DNA of 64,000 nt from Cyanidiococcus yangmingshanensis (lineage: Eukaryota > Rhodophyta > Bangiophyceae > Cyanidiales > Cyanidiaceae): NCBI GenBank assembly GCA_013995675.1, contig VWRR01000002.1, forward strand, positions 744,001 through 808,000, given 5' to 3'. The notes under the pieces are model-generated. The model ran no database searches. It was not told the origin of the DNA and worked only from the letters and a program-made list of their open reading frames with translations. Positions 52,285 to 63,451 of the stretch are shown here, in pieces. A program made the translations under genes and the position numbers. Numbering within the stretch: position 1 is the first letter of the stretch; the number at the start of each line of letters is the position of its first letter.

Positions 52285-54567
52285 TGCTCCCTAGAGATGT
52301 GCCTGCAATACCTCTTCTGTTTTGCAGACGAGAAACTGGGTCTGTCGTTCAGACTCTAGATAACGTCGAAACGACGTCCGTTCGTGTCGCCCGCCACGGA
52401 CGTACCGAACAAACTATGTTGTGTTCCGCCTCTCCAGAACGTGGTTTATACAGAGGCTAAAAAAACTGTGGAGCCAGCAACTCAACAGACTGCGACGGAG
52501 AGGCGTCTGCGTGCTGGTGTGGCGCTCGCGCTGTAGGACGCCCACGTTCAGCGTGTGAGCCGCACCAAGTCCCTCGGTCGACGAGTTCGTCTCGATACGC
52601 GAGCTCTGCGATTTTTGCACAGCAGCAATGATGACCAGAAAAATCGACGATCCTGATCGATCGTTGGGGTTAAAGACTAGGTGAAACAAACTAGGGCTAG
52701 TGATCTTGAAGCGCGTTTGTTCAAAACAGCCGCACAACGTTTCACTGGTAACCATGCGGCATTCAAAGCGCGTGCTTGAACAGAGCGATCGCCGACGTCG
52801 TCCTTTCATATGCGACAAAATGGTCTCTATGGGAAGCATGGGCAAGCTGCTGCGAACCCCAATGCATGCATCCTTGATGAGAGAACCTCAAATAGATTTC
52901 TCCGATAGGTATATTCCAGATCATTCGAGTGTCTGGTCGTCGTCATAGAACATGAGGCCTGTGCCCATCCTTTACTTGGATGCTGCGTTGGGTTCCAAGC
53001 TCGTACGCCGTTCCGAACCATGAACGAGTCCGCAGGATCTGGCTGTCCATTGGTCGGGCAGTCCTCCACTCGATGATAGCACTCGCATACGTTCAGGACA
53101 GTACGCAGACCGCGAACGATGCGGGCGGGCAGTTGGGTGAACTGCAGCCGACTGGTCGCCCAATAAGGGACATCGTCGCTCAGAGCAGGGGCTTTTGTTC
53201 TGCATCAGCAGGTTATCCGTCGTTTGCACTCGGTGTCGATCGAGTCGCGGCCACTAGTGCGCGAGCGCACACGGCGCACTGCTTCCATGAACGAAGCACT
53301 AGATTGGGTGCGATACGATACCAGATAAAAAAGTAGTGACGTTGGGTGTCCTCGAATCCACTGTGATCGGCATCTGGGTCGAACGACCTTGCTACAGCCA
53401 CTAGGTCGGGCCAACACCGGTCGAGCGATCAAGTCGAGGTCCAGTTCACAGCTCGGCTTGGGTACACGGCCACTGCAATGCATATCCGGCGTTGAGGACA
53501 CTCGTCCGCTGACAGACTCGGGTGCAGTTTGCGTGGACTCGACACAATACGCGGGGCCGACCAGTTCTAGACTCACCAGGCGTAGCAGAGACGATTCCCT
53601 CGATATCGACTCCGCCCTATGCTGCCACGATTGCACTGGGTCACAGAGGGGCGCAGCGCTCAGGACAGTCACGGTCGCATACACGCTTCATGGGCAGCTC
53701 CTGCACGCTATGCTTGAACCAGCATTCATAGCCGGCATGCCTTGCCGCTGGCGCCTCACGAGGGGCCTTGTCGAGCCAGCGCAAACCGACACGCCAGCAG
53801 TGAACGGACCAGTGGGACTGGGAAAAGAGCAAAGATGATTGGCCAAAAGAAGGTCTTGAGACACTCCACGGGAGAGAGCATGCGCCGACCGGATGTGTGC
53901 ATTTGCTCTCTGATAGGGACGAGGGCGTCATCTCCTCCCAGTATTTGATCGTTGACCAGACTGTTTCAGTGGTTCGCATGTCGGTGCTTTTGCTCGATAT
54001 CGACGCGAGCGCAGGGGTTCTCCCTGTTGCACCGCCCCAGCGGCAGTAGACCCGGATCGCATCTGGGAGTTTCTGCGCACCCTGCTGGCTTGCCGGGCCT
54101 TGCACCAAGCTGGGCGTGCTCCTGGCTATTGTTTGCGTCTAGCGGGCGCTCCATAGACTGTTGGGGTAGCCGGTACTCGACAGGCGTCTCGTTAAGCAGG
54201 GCCTCAGGGCGTTGCACGAGTTGTTTTCTGCCAACCGTGACCGGGCTCTGGGACGCGGTCCCCAAAGCCAAGGCGTCTGGTGCGGGAGCACCTGTTCGGG
54301 CAGGGTCCGGAGACGCTGGTGTTCTGTGACACGACGTTGACTACCTTGCGTTGAAAGTCTAGTCAGAGCAAGCTGCACATAACACTTTGGGCAACGACCA
54401 GAGCACCTTGAGGGCGTTTCCGAGAACAGCCGGAGCAGCTGAGTCGAGGCCTCTGTGAGCCGGCGTGTTTCTGGACGATATCTTTGTCTTTTTGACTAAG
54501 ATCAGTCAACGCTGGTGCCTCTTCTTTATGAATTCCTGCCAACTATATTATCTCTGCGAATCGAATC
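52285..54567. other. Large intergenic region
   Basis: About 2.3 kb between the divergent SNU13 and the SbcD-SbcC gene. A minus-strand frame at 52414-52845 and a set of overlapping minus-strand frames between 53750 and 54560 (one interrupted only by a single TGA, with a hydrophobic end FFWPIIFALFPVPLV) have protein-like stretches but no homology I recognise. Confidence 0.4.
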
Positions 54568-57500
54568 ATGGCGAAGTTTTCGCAATCTTGGAGTGTTTCT
54601 ACCGGAGCTCCGTACAATATATTCGCAACCCGGCGAGTACTGCGACACGCTGCAGACGTAGCGAACGCACCGTCTATGACTGGGCTCGCTTTCACCAGAC
54701 CAAGCATTGGCCAGCATAGACAGCACTCTGGCCAACTATCACTTACCTCGTCTCGGTATGAGTTTTTGCTGGGCTGCCGCCTCTGCTTGCGAATCTGTCG
54801 TTCTTCTCGATCGAGTCAAACCTTGGTTTTGCAGCGGAGAGGGTTTACGAAATGTTCATCGATCGTGGAGCCAGCCAGGTACAGCGGCTCGGCGTCACTC
54901 TCAATGAGGATGCCGAGAGCGTCTCCAAGCATGGCCGTGACTACAACGACGCCCTCAACAGTTCGCAGAGCGTTGCTGCCCTGCACCCGTTACGTTGTCT
55001 TCTCGGACTTGCACGTTGAGTTGAATCGGCTGGACACCTGCCTCCAAGTGCTCGAGCATGTTCACCAGGTGGCGTGTGCGAACGGTGCTGGCATTGTCTT
55101 TCTCGGCGATTTCTGGCATGTCCGTGGAAGCATTCCGGTGATCTGTCTCAATCGAGTGCTTGAGGCTGTCCAACGATTCACGCGCCCAGTCCTCATGATA
55201 CCAGGGAACCATGATCAAGTGACCATATGTGGGCGAGAGCACGCTCTAGTGCCGGTAGCGGCAGCCATGCCGCCTGGTCTCGCCCATGTGATCGAGCAGC
55301 CCACTGTGCTCTTCGATGCACTTTGGCTGCCGTATCGAAAACGAAATGAGGAGCTGATCGAAGCACTGCGAGCACACGGGCCTCATGTCAAGGCAGTCTT
55401 TTGTCATGCCGAGATCCGGGGTGCCTGGATGAATAATCATCTTCGTTATGATGGACACAGCGGGCTCGAGCCAGAACTCTTCCCTTTGGCACCTGTGCCA
55501 ACCTATTCAGGTCACTTCCATCGACCGCATCTGGTGCCCGGATATCCACAGATTCGCTACGTGGGCTCGCCGTATCAGGTAACACGTTCCGAGGAGGGCC
55601 AGCAGAAACAACTTCTTATTCTGCGATCATCAGACTGGCGAGTCGAACGTGAACTTCCCTTGGATCTGGGACCGCGTTTCTTCAGTGTTTCGCTGGCTCA
55701 GGCTCGGCAACGATTGCGACGTGCAGGCAAGAGTCCCGCCGATGACAAGCAGCCTGAGCTCAATCCTTGGCGAGCCGGTGATCGGGTGACGCTTCTGTGT
55801 TCCTCGTTGCAGACGTTGCGAGCTGCACAAAGCTCTCATGATGCCAAACGTGAACTGGAGCTCATTTACCGAGAACTGCGACGTCAAGGCATTCAGGCTA
55901 GCATGCGAATATGGGACGCGGAAACGACGTGTTCAGAAGGGCTCGAGAACCCCACCTCGACAACCTTTGTAGGGCATCGAGTCCGTTTGCCGGATGCAGA
56001 GCGACTTGACCCATCAGATATCCTGCGACTTTACGCTCGAAAATACCCTCAAGAGGTGGATCCGCAAGCGCTGGAGCTTGGATTGCAAATCCTTGAACAG
56101 GTCCGTACGATGAAAACCACCTCGCGATCTGCAGATCAAAGCCGGAGCCAACGTAGTGTACGACTCGTCTTTGAATCGGTTCGCATGCATAATTTCGGGT
56201 GCTTCCTCACAGCGCCCTTAGAATCAGGTACCAAGGAGGTCATTCCCGAGACGACTCTGGGAGCGAATCGAAGCGCACCAACATTTGCGCCAAACAATCC
56301 ACAGTCTAACGGCGCCGCTACGGACGGTGTCGTTGTTGCCATCGAGGAGGATCGTTTCACCTCTGGAAAGACTTTATCCAGGCAAGAAGAACAGGAAAAA
56401 GTCGGATTTTGGTATCCGTTGCATCGTCGTGGCATTGTCCTAGTCTCTGGCCGCAATATGGATGAAGATGGATGCAACTCGAACGGAACTGGCAAAACAA
56501 CATTGGCGATGGCGGCGCTCTGGGCGCTGACCGGATGCCTCGAACCGAGACAGCATTTGCGGCGCAACGTCTCGCAACTCCGAATCCTTCATGAAGACGC
56601 TACCGATGGCTTTGTGGAACTTCGAGCTCGAGTGAACGATAAACCGCTGCTGGTGCGCCGAAGAGTACGCCGCAGTGGCAAACAGAGAGAGCGTCTCAGT
56701 CAGGAACTGTTCGTGGAGTACGATTCGGTGAATTTGTCCGGACTCAGCATTGATGACACGCAACAGCGCCTAGATCGACTTCTGGACCCATCGTTGCTTC
56801 ATCATGCGGTTTTCTTTGGCCAGAGCCTCATGAATGATCTTCTATCGGCGACTGACAAAGAGTTCAAGGAGATTCTCGACATCGCCCTCCCACTTCAGGT
56901 GTGGAATGAAGCATACGCCCAGGTGACGGCGCAGCAGCGGGCTATTGGAGACGAGCGAGAACAACTCCGACGGCAGATGCAAGGCTGGCAACAGGAGATC
57001 GAACGCGAGCAAGAGCGTATCAAGCAGTTTCAGCAAACCGAACAGGATACCCTAATGGAGCTCGACCAGCAAGAACGAGAACTCAAGGGTTGGTTGCAGC
57101 GAAACCGAGGTTCCGAGACAGTGGCCGCGTCAAGCCCTGACGACATCTCCGACCAGGGTTGCTTTGCGGCACTAGAGGATGCTGTGCGAGAATTGAATGC
57201 TAAAGTTGCAGAGGGCACGGCTGTTCTAGCGAACCTGCAGCAGCGAGAGGCTAGCTTGCGCGCCGAGCTCGCACAAGCGCGAAAACTCTGGGATCAGTGG
57301 GCCGAGCTCGACCAGATGACGGTCAGTGCCTCGGGACGCGAACATCGTCTTGCGCTTCAAGAGACCAGCGAAGCGCTTAAAACAAAGCTCAGTACGCTCG
57401 AACGGAAACTCCAGGAGTTGAGGCTCGACGAGGAACGAATCAGCGCCAACGTGAGTCACCTGGACCGCTTGCTTCGCTTTCGTTACTCGAATGATGATAA

Positions 57501-58770
57501 CGCGAATGAAGATATGGATGGCGGGACCACGGAACAGCGAGCAGACTCGGAGACAACGCTTTGTGCACTCTGTCTGCAGTCCGTGAACGCCGTCTCCTAT
57601 GAGGCACGCCTGGAGACACTGCGGGATGAGCGCCAAGCCCTCTGCGAGAAACTCTTTTCCATCACGGAGCAGCGGCACGAAATTGAAACGGAGACAGTTT
57701 CGACGAAGAGAGCACTAGAAGAAACGAATACAGATCTGGCTCAGCGGCAGACATTGGAGCAGCGGCTCGAGGCGGTCTCTCAAGTCCGACCATCAACCGA
57801 GCACATGAAGGAGCTCACGCTTGCCTGGAATCGATGCGAAGCAGACTATAAGGCATTGACGCGGGAACTCCAGGGAAAGCGACAGGCGCTCCAAGACTAT
57901 GCGCGCCGTCTGCAACATCAGCAGCAACTAGCAATGCAACGACGACAATGCAAAGACGACCAAAGTCGAATTCTCCAGCAGCTTGAGTGGATCCGTCAGC
58001 AGCGTCAACGCGTCATCGAGCCGCTCGTCACCGCTATTCGACAAGCCAACGAACGCCTCGCGAGTCTGAGGCGCGCGATAGAACAGGCACGCACTCGCAA
58101 TGAAGCGCTGGAACATGAATGTACACGTTTGCAGCGTCTCGAGCGGGTATTTCATCGAGGTGGAATCCCGAGTTACCTGCTTGATCAGAGCCTCCAGGTA
58201 ATCGAGACGCTCTGTCGACAGTATCTGCAACACTTGAGCGACGATACACTGCTTCTGCGCATTCGACGACGACGCGTTCAAAAGACAAGTCGCAGCCGTC
58301 AGAACACGACCGAGGCACTACTTACCACGCCAGCACTGGAGGTAATTGTTTGGCAAGTCTACTGTCGAGATAGCAAGACAGGCGCGTTTCGCGAACGAGA
58401 GCTCGGTCTTTTGAGTGGAGGTCAGTTCCGTCGAGTCAGTTTAGCGTTATCGCTCGCATTCGCAGAATACCTCTGTCATCAAATTGGGTATTCGAGTAAC
58501 TTACTCGTCCTGGATGAGATTTTGCAACAGCTCGACCAGGAGGGCGCTCGACGACTCGCAACCCTGTTGCCGCTTCTAGAGCGAGACACTGTGCTGGTTA
58601 TCGCTCACGAGAATGTTCGTTACTTGGCGGATGTTGCTGATGCGCACGATGTTGTCGAGCGTTCTGCCGGACAAAGCACGGTCTTGTGTGATCTACCGCA
58701 ACTAGATGAACCGCTCCATGGAGACTCATGGCCTCTGGACATGGCCAGCTCCACGGAGACGTTTTCCTAA
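54568..58770 (+). CDS. Single-chain SbcD-SbcC (Mre11-Rad50-like) nuclease-ATPase fusion
   Basis: A 1400-residue protein from the ATG at 54568. Residues 1-~135 are Ser/Arg-rich with few acids, like an organelle targeting leader. Residues ~140-350 are an Mre11/SbcD-type metallophosphoesterase: SDLH (146), GDFWH (180), GNHD (213), CHAE (279), GHFH (315). Residues ~530-1400 are an SbcC/Rad50-type SMC ATPase: Walker A SNGTGKTT (~638), two coiled-coil arms (~775-995 and ~1010-1215), a zinc hook CALC (999-1002), ABC signature LSGGQ (1282), Walker B LLVLDE (1312), and the H-loop IAHE. The order SbcD then SbcC in one chain is unusual; bacteria and T4 phage use two proteins, and eukaryotic MRE11 and RAD50 are separate. 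The catalytic set looks intact. It probably processes DNA ends or hairpins in plastid or mitochondrion (inference). Confidence 0.88.
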   Translation: MAKFSQSWSVSTGAPYNIFATRRVLRHAADVANAPSMTGLAFTRPSIGQHRQHSGQLSLTSSRYEFLLGCRLCLRICRSSRSSQTLVLQRRGFTKCSSIVEPARYSGSASLSMRMPRASPSMAVTTTTPSTVRRALLPCTRYVVFSDLHVELNRLDTCLQVLEHVHQVACANGAGIVFLGDFWHVRGSIPVICLNRVLEAVQRFTRPVLMIPGNHDQVTICGREHALVPVAAAMPPGLAHVIEQPTVLFDALWLPYRKRNEELIEALRAHGPHVKAVFCHAEIRGAWMNNHLRYDGHSGLEPELFPLAPVPTYSGHFHRPHLVPGYPQIRYVGSPYQVTRSEEGQQKQLLILRSSDWRVERELPLDLGPRFFSVSLAQARQRLRRAGKSPADDKQPELNPWRAGDRVTLLCSSLQTLRAAQSSHDAKRELELIYRELRRQGIQASMRIWDAETTCSEGLENPTSTTFVGHRVRLPDAERLDPSDILRLYARKYPQEVDPQALELGLQILEQVRTMKTTSRSADQSRSQRSVRLVFESVRMHNFGCFLTAPLESGTKEVIPETTLGANRSAPTFAPNNPQSNGAATDGVVVAIEEDRFTSGKTLSRQEEQEKVGFWYPLHRRGIVLVSGRNMDEDGCNSNGTGKTTLAMAALWALTGCLEPRQHLRRNVSQLRILHEDATDGFVELRARVNDKPLLVRRRVRRSGKQRERLSQELFVEYDSVNLSGLSIDDTQQRLDRLLDPSLLHHAVFFGQSLMNDLLSATDKEFKEILDIALPLQVWNEAYAQVTAQQRAIGDEREQLRRQMQGWQQEIEREQERIKQFQQTEQDTLMELDQQERELKGWLQRNRGSETVAASSPDDISDQGCFAALEDAVRELNAKVAEGTAVLANLQQREASLRAELAQARKLWDQWAELDQMTVSASGREHRLALQETSEALKTKLSTLERKLQELRLDEERISANVSHLDRLLRFRYSNDDNANEDMDGGTTEQRADSETTLCALCLQSVNAVSYEARLETLRDERQALCEKLFSITEQRHEIETETVSTKRALEETNTDLAQRQTLEQRLEAVSQVRPSTEHMKELTLAWNRCEADYKALTRELQGKRQALQDYARRLQHQQQLAMQRRQCKDDQSRILQQLEWIRQQRQRVIEPLVTAIRQANERLASLRRAIEQARTRNEALEHECTRLQRLERVFHRGGIPSYLLDQSLQVIETLCRQYLQHLSDDTLLLRIRRRRVQKTSRSRQNTTEALLTTPALEVIVWQVYCRDSKTGAFRERELGLLSGGQFRRVSLALSLAFAEYLCHQIGYSSNLLVLDEILQQLDQEGARRLATLLPLLERDTVLVIAHENVRYLADVADAHDVVERSAGQSTVLCDLPQLDEPLHGDSWPLDMASSTETFS

Positions 58771-60020
58771 ACAGCACTGATCTGATGTGGCTTGGATGCT
58801 GCGGAGGCGAAAGCAGGCCCGCGGCCAGCTGTCGGAGCGGACACCTTGAGCGTATCTCCCTCCAGGTCGCGTCTCTTGGTGACGCCTCTGAAAATACCTG
58901 ATCGAACCAGTTGTTTTAGGATTCTGAAAGCCTGCTTTATGAGCTGTGGATCAAGTGGCATGTCTTGAGCGGCCGGTTGACCCGATGCCGCGGTATCGGT
59001 CGGATATCGTTGGTCCTCGTCGTTGGATTCGTCCTATAGCTTGATTAGAGCGGCCACGACTTTGCACCTCTAGACGGCCTCAGTCCAGGGTTTTGGATCT
59101 CTTTAGTAGTCTTGTAGCGCTGATGTGCTTTTCTCAGGCTCTATCCAGAGGCGATCAAGAAAAGTTACTTGTTGAGGGAAGCATTCAACGACGTGATATT
59201 CGTGGCGATGCGAGCAGCACGCCCTAACAGGAGCACGGATGAACAGCCCGAAATGTCGGGTAGCGTACACACCGAAAAAGGCCGCTACTATCGTTACGAA
59301 AACGATTTATGGAACACAAGTGCGATACCAGACAACACTGCCCCGCTTCGTAGCTCGGCCTCCCTCTCTCTCAAAGAAGGATCAGCCCCGATTTGAAGCT
59401 GAGTTGCGACAGTCTCTCCTCTGTGGAAGATCATCAATAGCGTTCAGGTCTCCAAACAGTTTCAAGCATTCCATCAGCCATAGCTGGAACTCATCCTAGC
59501 TAGCTGCTCGACAAGTCGCATCTCAACGTATGTCAACAGAAACAGCCGTTCATAAGCACTCGGTTACGACTGACTCGTGTTCGCTGACTGCACCAAAGTG
59601 TCGTTCACGCTCGAGTCTAGGCTTGATATCGAGACTAGAAGCTCAGATTGATGAGCCGCAACTGCGTAAAAGTGTAGCAAACAAGGAATGGTGGCTATTT
59701 GTCTCCACGGTGAGCAGGTCAATAAACAAGCTCGTTCTGTATCGGAATAGCACGCCTGGTTTTTTCGACACTGCCCGACGTGCGCCTCTGCACACTTTGC
59801 TCGCTTGGCACGCAACCAGCCCAGCATAAGTTTTTGTTCAAGAGTCACGATCTTTTCCGGAGCGAGAGAACGTTCCAAGCGTTTTGATTCAGGGGACTCA
59901 ACGTTGCGCGCTCGCTCGCCTATCGAGGACGACTTTAACGTTTCGGTTGTTGCTGGAGGAGCTGCTCGTACGAACAGTTTCGTGGAGAGGCGTCTTGAAA
60001 AGGGGTTTCGAGGTCGGCTC
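58771..60020. other. Intergenic, nothing recognised
   Basis: About 1.25 kb between the fusion nuclease and BET1. No gene or RNA recognised. Confidence 0.5.
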
Positions 60021-60485
60021 ATGTACCGTGGTGCACGGACCACGCTTGATTCGGTTGGTGTCCAGGCTCACACGCAACGCACAGGCGTAACTGGCGAGAC
60101 GAATGACCGGTCTATGACGGAACGCCCTCCTTCGACAACGACGCGGCATCACCGGGACGATCACGGTATGACTCGAGCGGACTTGCACGCGATTGAGTAT
60201 GCCAGCCTGCTGGAGCAACAGAATCAAGATCGAATCAGCTCTCTATCAGGGAAGGTTGGAGCGATGAAGGAACTCGCTATCCAGATCAATGAAGAGGTCG
60301 TAACTCAGAACCGTTTCCTGGAGCAGGACCTGAGTGACTCGATGAGTCGCGCTGTGGAGCGGCTCCGAACGACGATGCGAAACCTGGAACAGATGGTTCG
60401 TGCAGGCGGCTCCAACGCCCTCTGCTATACCGTCCTCGGTGTCGTCGCCATTCTTTTCCTGCTTCACTGGGTTTTCCCGCGCTAA
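60021..60485 (+). CDS. BET1: BET1-type Qc SNARE
   Basis: A 154-residue protein if started at the ATG at 60021; the ATG at 60114 (MTERPPSTTT) gives 123 residues, nearer the family length, and cannot be excluded. The SNARE motif spans LLEQQNQDRISSLSGKVGAM, KELAIQINEEVVTQNRFLEQ (matching the SIEIGHEVKTQNKLL region of BET1), and ends before a C-terminal anchor (CYTVLGVVAILFLLHWVF). BET1 acts in ER-to-Golgi fusion with SEC22, BOS1 and SED5. The RINT1-like tether earlier in the window serves the reverse route. Confidence 0.88.
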   Translation: MYRGARTTLDSVGVQAHTQRTGVTGETNDRSMTERPPSTTTRHHRDDHGMTRADLHAIEYASLLEQQNQDRISSLSGKVGAMKELAIQINEEVVTQNRFLEQDLSDSMSRAVERLRTTMRNLEQMVRAGGSNALCYTVLGVVAILFLLHWVFPR

Positions 60486-60678
60486 AACGAACTGTTCTGC
60501 GTTGACTCGAAGGAGACGCCTCAACAGATACAAGCGTTGCAAGGGTTGCGTTTGCAGATGGAGTTGTCGAAAACGGGCGCGTACGCAAATCGTTTACCAG
60601 TCGGATATCGTCTATCCTCAGGCGCGCTCAAGTACACAGGAAGAAATTTCTTTGTGGCCAAACAGGATCCGTACGAGT

Positions 60679-63451
60679 TCAGGGTCTTGCTTCGTGCTCG
60701 CTGATCTGTTCACGGCGCTGAACGAGAACAATACCCTCTAGGACCGGCGCGTTACAGACCCATTCGTTGGTGGCGAGTTCTGCGCGTTCTCCAACGCCAA
60801 TCAAAACTGGTGTTGTATGCGTTTGAAACCCTGTTATGGTTTTCGGACGTCCCGCTTGACCAACGGTGTCCACAGCTTGTCCGACGCGAACCAAAACAGG
60901 CACTGGCTCCTTCGAATCTGCATCGAGAGTGATGAGGAAACGTGGTCGAGCAGCTAGTGCAAGCGCATAGAAGAAAAAGTGGTAGCGACCGAGTAAGGTC
61001 TCTCGCATGGAACCAGGACCCAGGCAGAGCACGAGCAGGGTCAGGAGCCCCGCTGCAGAGACCGGATCCAGCACCGCACCGTCCGAATAAAATGGGGCCA
61101 GCGTTAAAAGGCCTCGTCCAGCATGAGTCAGTCCTTGGGCCAGGCGAACGACAAAAAGCAACGAAGGATCTTCGTTGTAGAACGCTGAGAGCTCTCGCAA
61201 GAGTCCGGCTACTCGTGCTTGGTTGGTTCCCGCGGCAACCAGTCCCATTGCTAGAATGGCCCCTGCAGCTATCTCAGCATCACCATCATGACTCAGCTTG
61301 CTGAGTGTATCCACAACTTCCAGCCGGGGATTCGAAACGTAAGCGAGTCCGAGTGCCAGCGGGACGGCTCGCCGCTGTTGATCCGATCCAAACTGCAGAA
61401 TCCGATCAAACAAGCGCAGTGACATTTGCAGGGTGATACTCTCTCCAGCGGCATTTGCAGCGGCAGCCATTGGTGCAAGGCCGGTCTCCCAGCCGAGGAA
61501 GCGCTGCAGGGCAAGCACGTCACCGGCTCCAAAGTAAGCGCAGCACTCCACCATCTCGCTAATGAATGGTGCGTTCATACCCATCGCTTGCAACGCGTCG
61601 GTGACCGGTTCTATGGATAGACCGCGCTTGTGAAGATACAGTAGGCCGAGAGCCAGAGGGAAAAACCTTGCCAACGGATGCCTGAACGTTGATTCGTTCC
61701 TATTCTCGCTCCTCGACGCTGAGTTGGGCGCAGTGCTCGGTCGTTTGGCGGCATCTGCTTCTCCCAATTCAGCAGTGTTGCCGAAACCGTTCGCTTGCAC
61801 TGAGCGATCCGCGACTTGCGCGGCATGCTCCTCATCCGCTTGGCGACGATGTGCTGAATCAGAGGGTGGCTCCAGTTCCATACGCTCCCGAGCTTGCGCC
61901 TCCTCAGCTTGCGACGGCTTGGCTGACTCGGCTGCAGAATCAGCCTTGCTCTCATCCACGCCCGCAAAAGCCTCTGAATAGTGATCCTGAATCGCTTGAA
62001 TAAATGTGGCTGCCAAGTCTGCATTCGCCGATGCCACAAAAACGAGACCTAGTGCGAGCGCGGTGACGGCTGCGACCTCCACCGGTGTGCTGGCATCCGC
62101 CAGTGTCGGCGCCAGCAGTTCCAGAATATCCATCCGATGGGTGCCAGCATACGCAAATCCCAGTCCTAGTATTGCTGCCAGCCGCATATGGGCATTCTCC
62201 GATTCAACGTACTCTGCGAGGAGCGCCAATGCCGCGTCGCAGTCGTCTGCAATGCGGCCACCGCTGAGGAGGCCGATCGCGAGTAGAGCCCCAGCCCGAA
62301 CGTACTCCTCTGGGGAATAGAGGTACTTGTCGATCTCCGCAAGACCACCATCAATATCATAGAGGAAGATCATTCCCAAAGAAGCGGTGGCAGAGAGCAT
62401 TCCGTGAGCGCGATTTCGAAAGATCCAGTTACGTCTCTCGTCCTCGGATGAACTCGTGATAAACTTGTCGGATCCGAACCCGGCATTCACAAAGGCATTC
62501 ACCAGAGATGCGGCCAGATTCTCCCGAGCAGAGTCCATATGCGTAGATCCCAACAGCGTGCCCAAGCGCCTACCCGATTCCACCAAATGGGATTTGTAGA
62601 TGTCGTCTGGGGTCTTGGCCTCGAGAATCTCAAGTTCCTGTGCTACGTCGTGATAGTGTCTCGACCAGTCTTTCGGCGTTTGCATCAGTTCCAGTTGCAC
62701 TCGCATGGAACCTGGAGGCACCTGCTCCAGAGGCACAAGTTCCGGCTCACCGAGGATATTTGCAACGCGAAACGCGTGCGTATAACGCTTGGCCATGAGA
62801 TAGAGGTCCAACGCCAGCTTCAGTGCATGCTTATTCTCCGGCTCAGGCAGGTAGTCTGCACAGGAAATGAGATAAAGGCAAACTCTATCCTGGCTCTGAC
62901 GATCACTGAACTCCAGCTCTTTGAGTCGATCAAGTTCGCCGATTTCCAGACAAAAATCACAGGCATCAATTTCGGCGTGTTTCTCCATGAGGTTGCGGAG
63001 AATCTCAGTAACCAACGCGTTCACCTCCGCACGCTCCACGACTTGTGCTTCCAGCGCTTCCCCAATCTCACCAACGAGTGACCGAACGTACTCTTGACCC
63101 CAGTAGCCGACGGAAATCGACGCGTCTCCCTGTAAGCGAAAACGCAGACATTCGTAAGAGCCGGCCTCCGCCATCGTCATCGCCAACACCGACAGCAGAT
63201 CAAAAAGGAACGATCCCTTCGGAGCACTTTCAGCTAGCTTCTTCAGCCGTACATAGTGTGGGCGAAGAAACTTGAGTGGCTTTGGCACAGATGTGAGTGA
63301 GGAAGTCGCCGAGCGACACGCTTCACCAAGTGCCGTCAACGCTGCCGGCCTGAGTTGCTGGGTCGAATACGCGATCAACCAGAAGATCCAGGCGCTCTTT
63401 CAGCTCTGCATCCTCTGGTGACAGGTCAACTGTCTCCATGAATCCGTTCAT
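60679..63451 (-). CDS. RPN1: 26S proteasome regulatory subunit RPN1 (PSMD2), with a frame break near its start
   Basis: The protein starts MNGFMETVDLSPEDAELKER at 63451 in one frame, which ends in a TGA at 63323. From about 63375 the homologous sequence continues in the +1 frame (LRPAALTALGEACRSATSSL, then TSVPKPLKFLRPHYVRLKKL) to 60679. Compared with human PSMD2 the residues across the switch keep their spacing, so one extra base between 63376 and ~63345 explains it. The body has proteasome/cyclosome repeats (YVRAGALLAIGLLSGG, MRLAAILGLGFAYAGTHRMD, PVEVAAVTALALGLVF), a Lys/Glu/Ala-rich insert near 61900, and the conserved end TNEWVCNAPVLEGIVLVQRR. RPN1 is a base scaffold binding UBL shuttle factors and UBP6. 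Confidence 0.93.

Noticed and set aside
52414-52845. A 143-codon minus-strand frame with a hydrophobic tail
   Set aside because: No recognisable motif and weak composition; not enough to call a gene.
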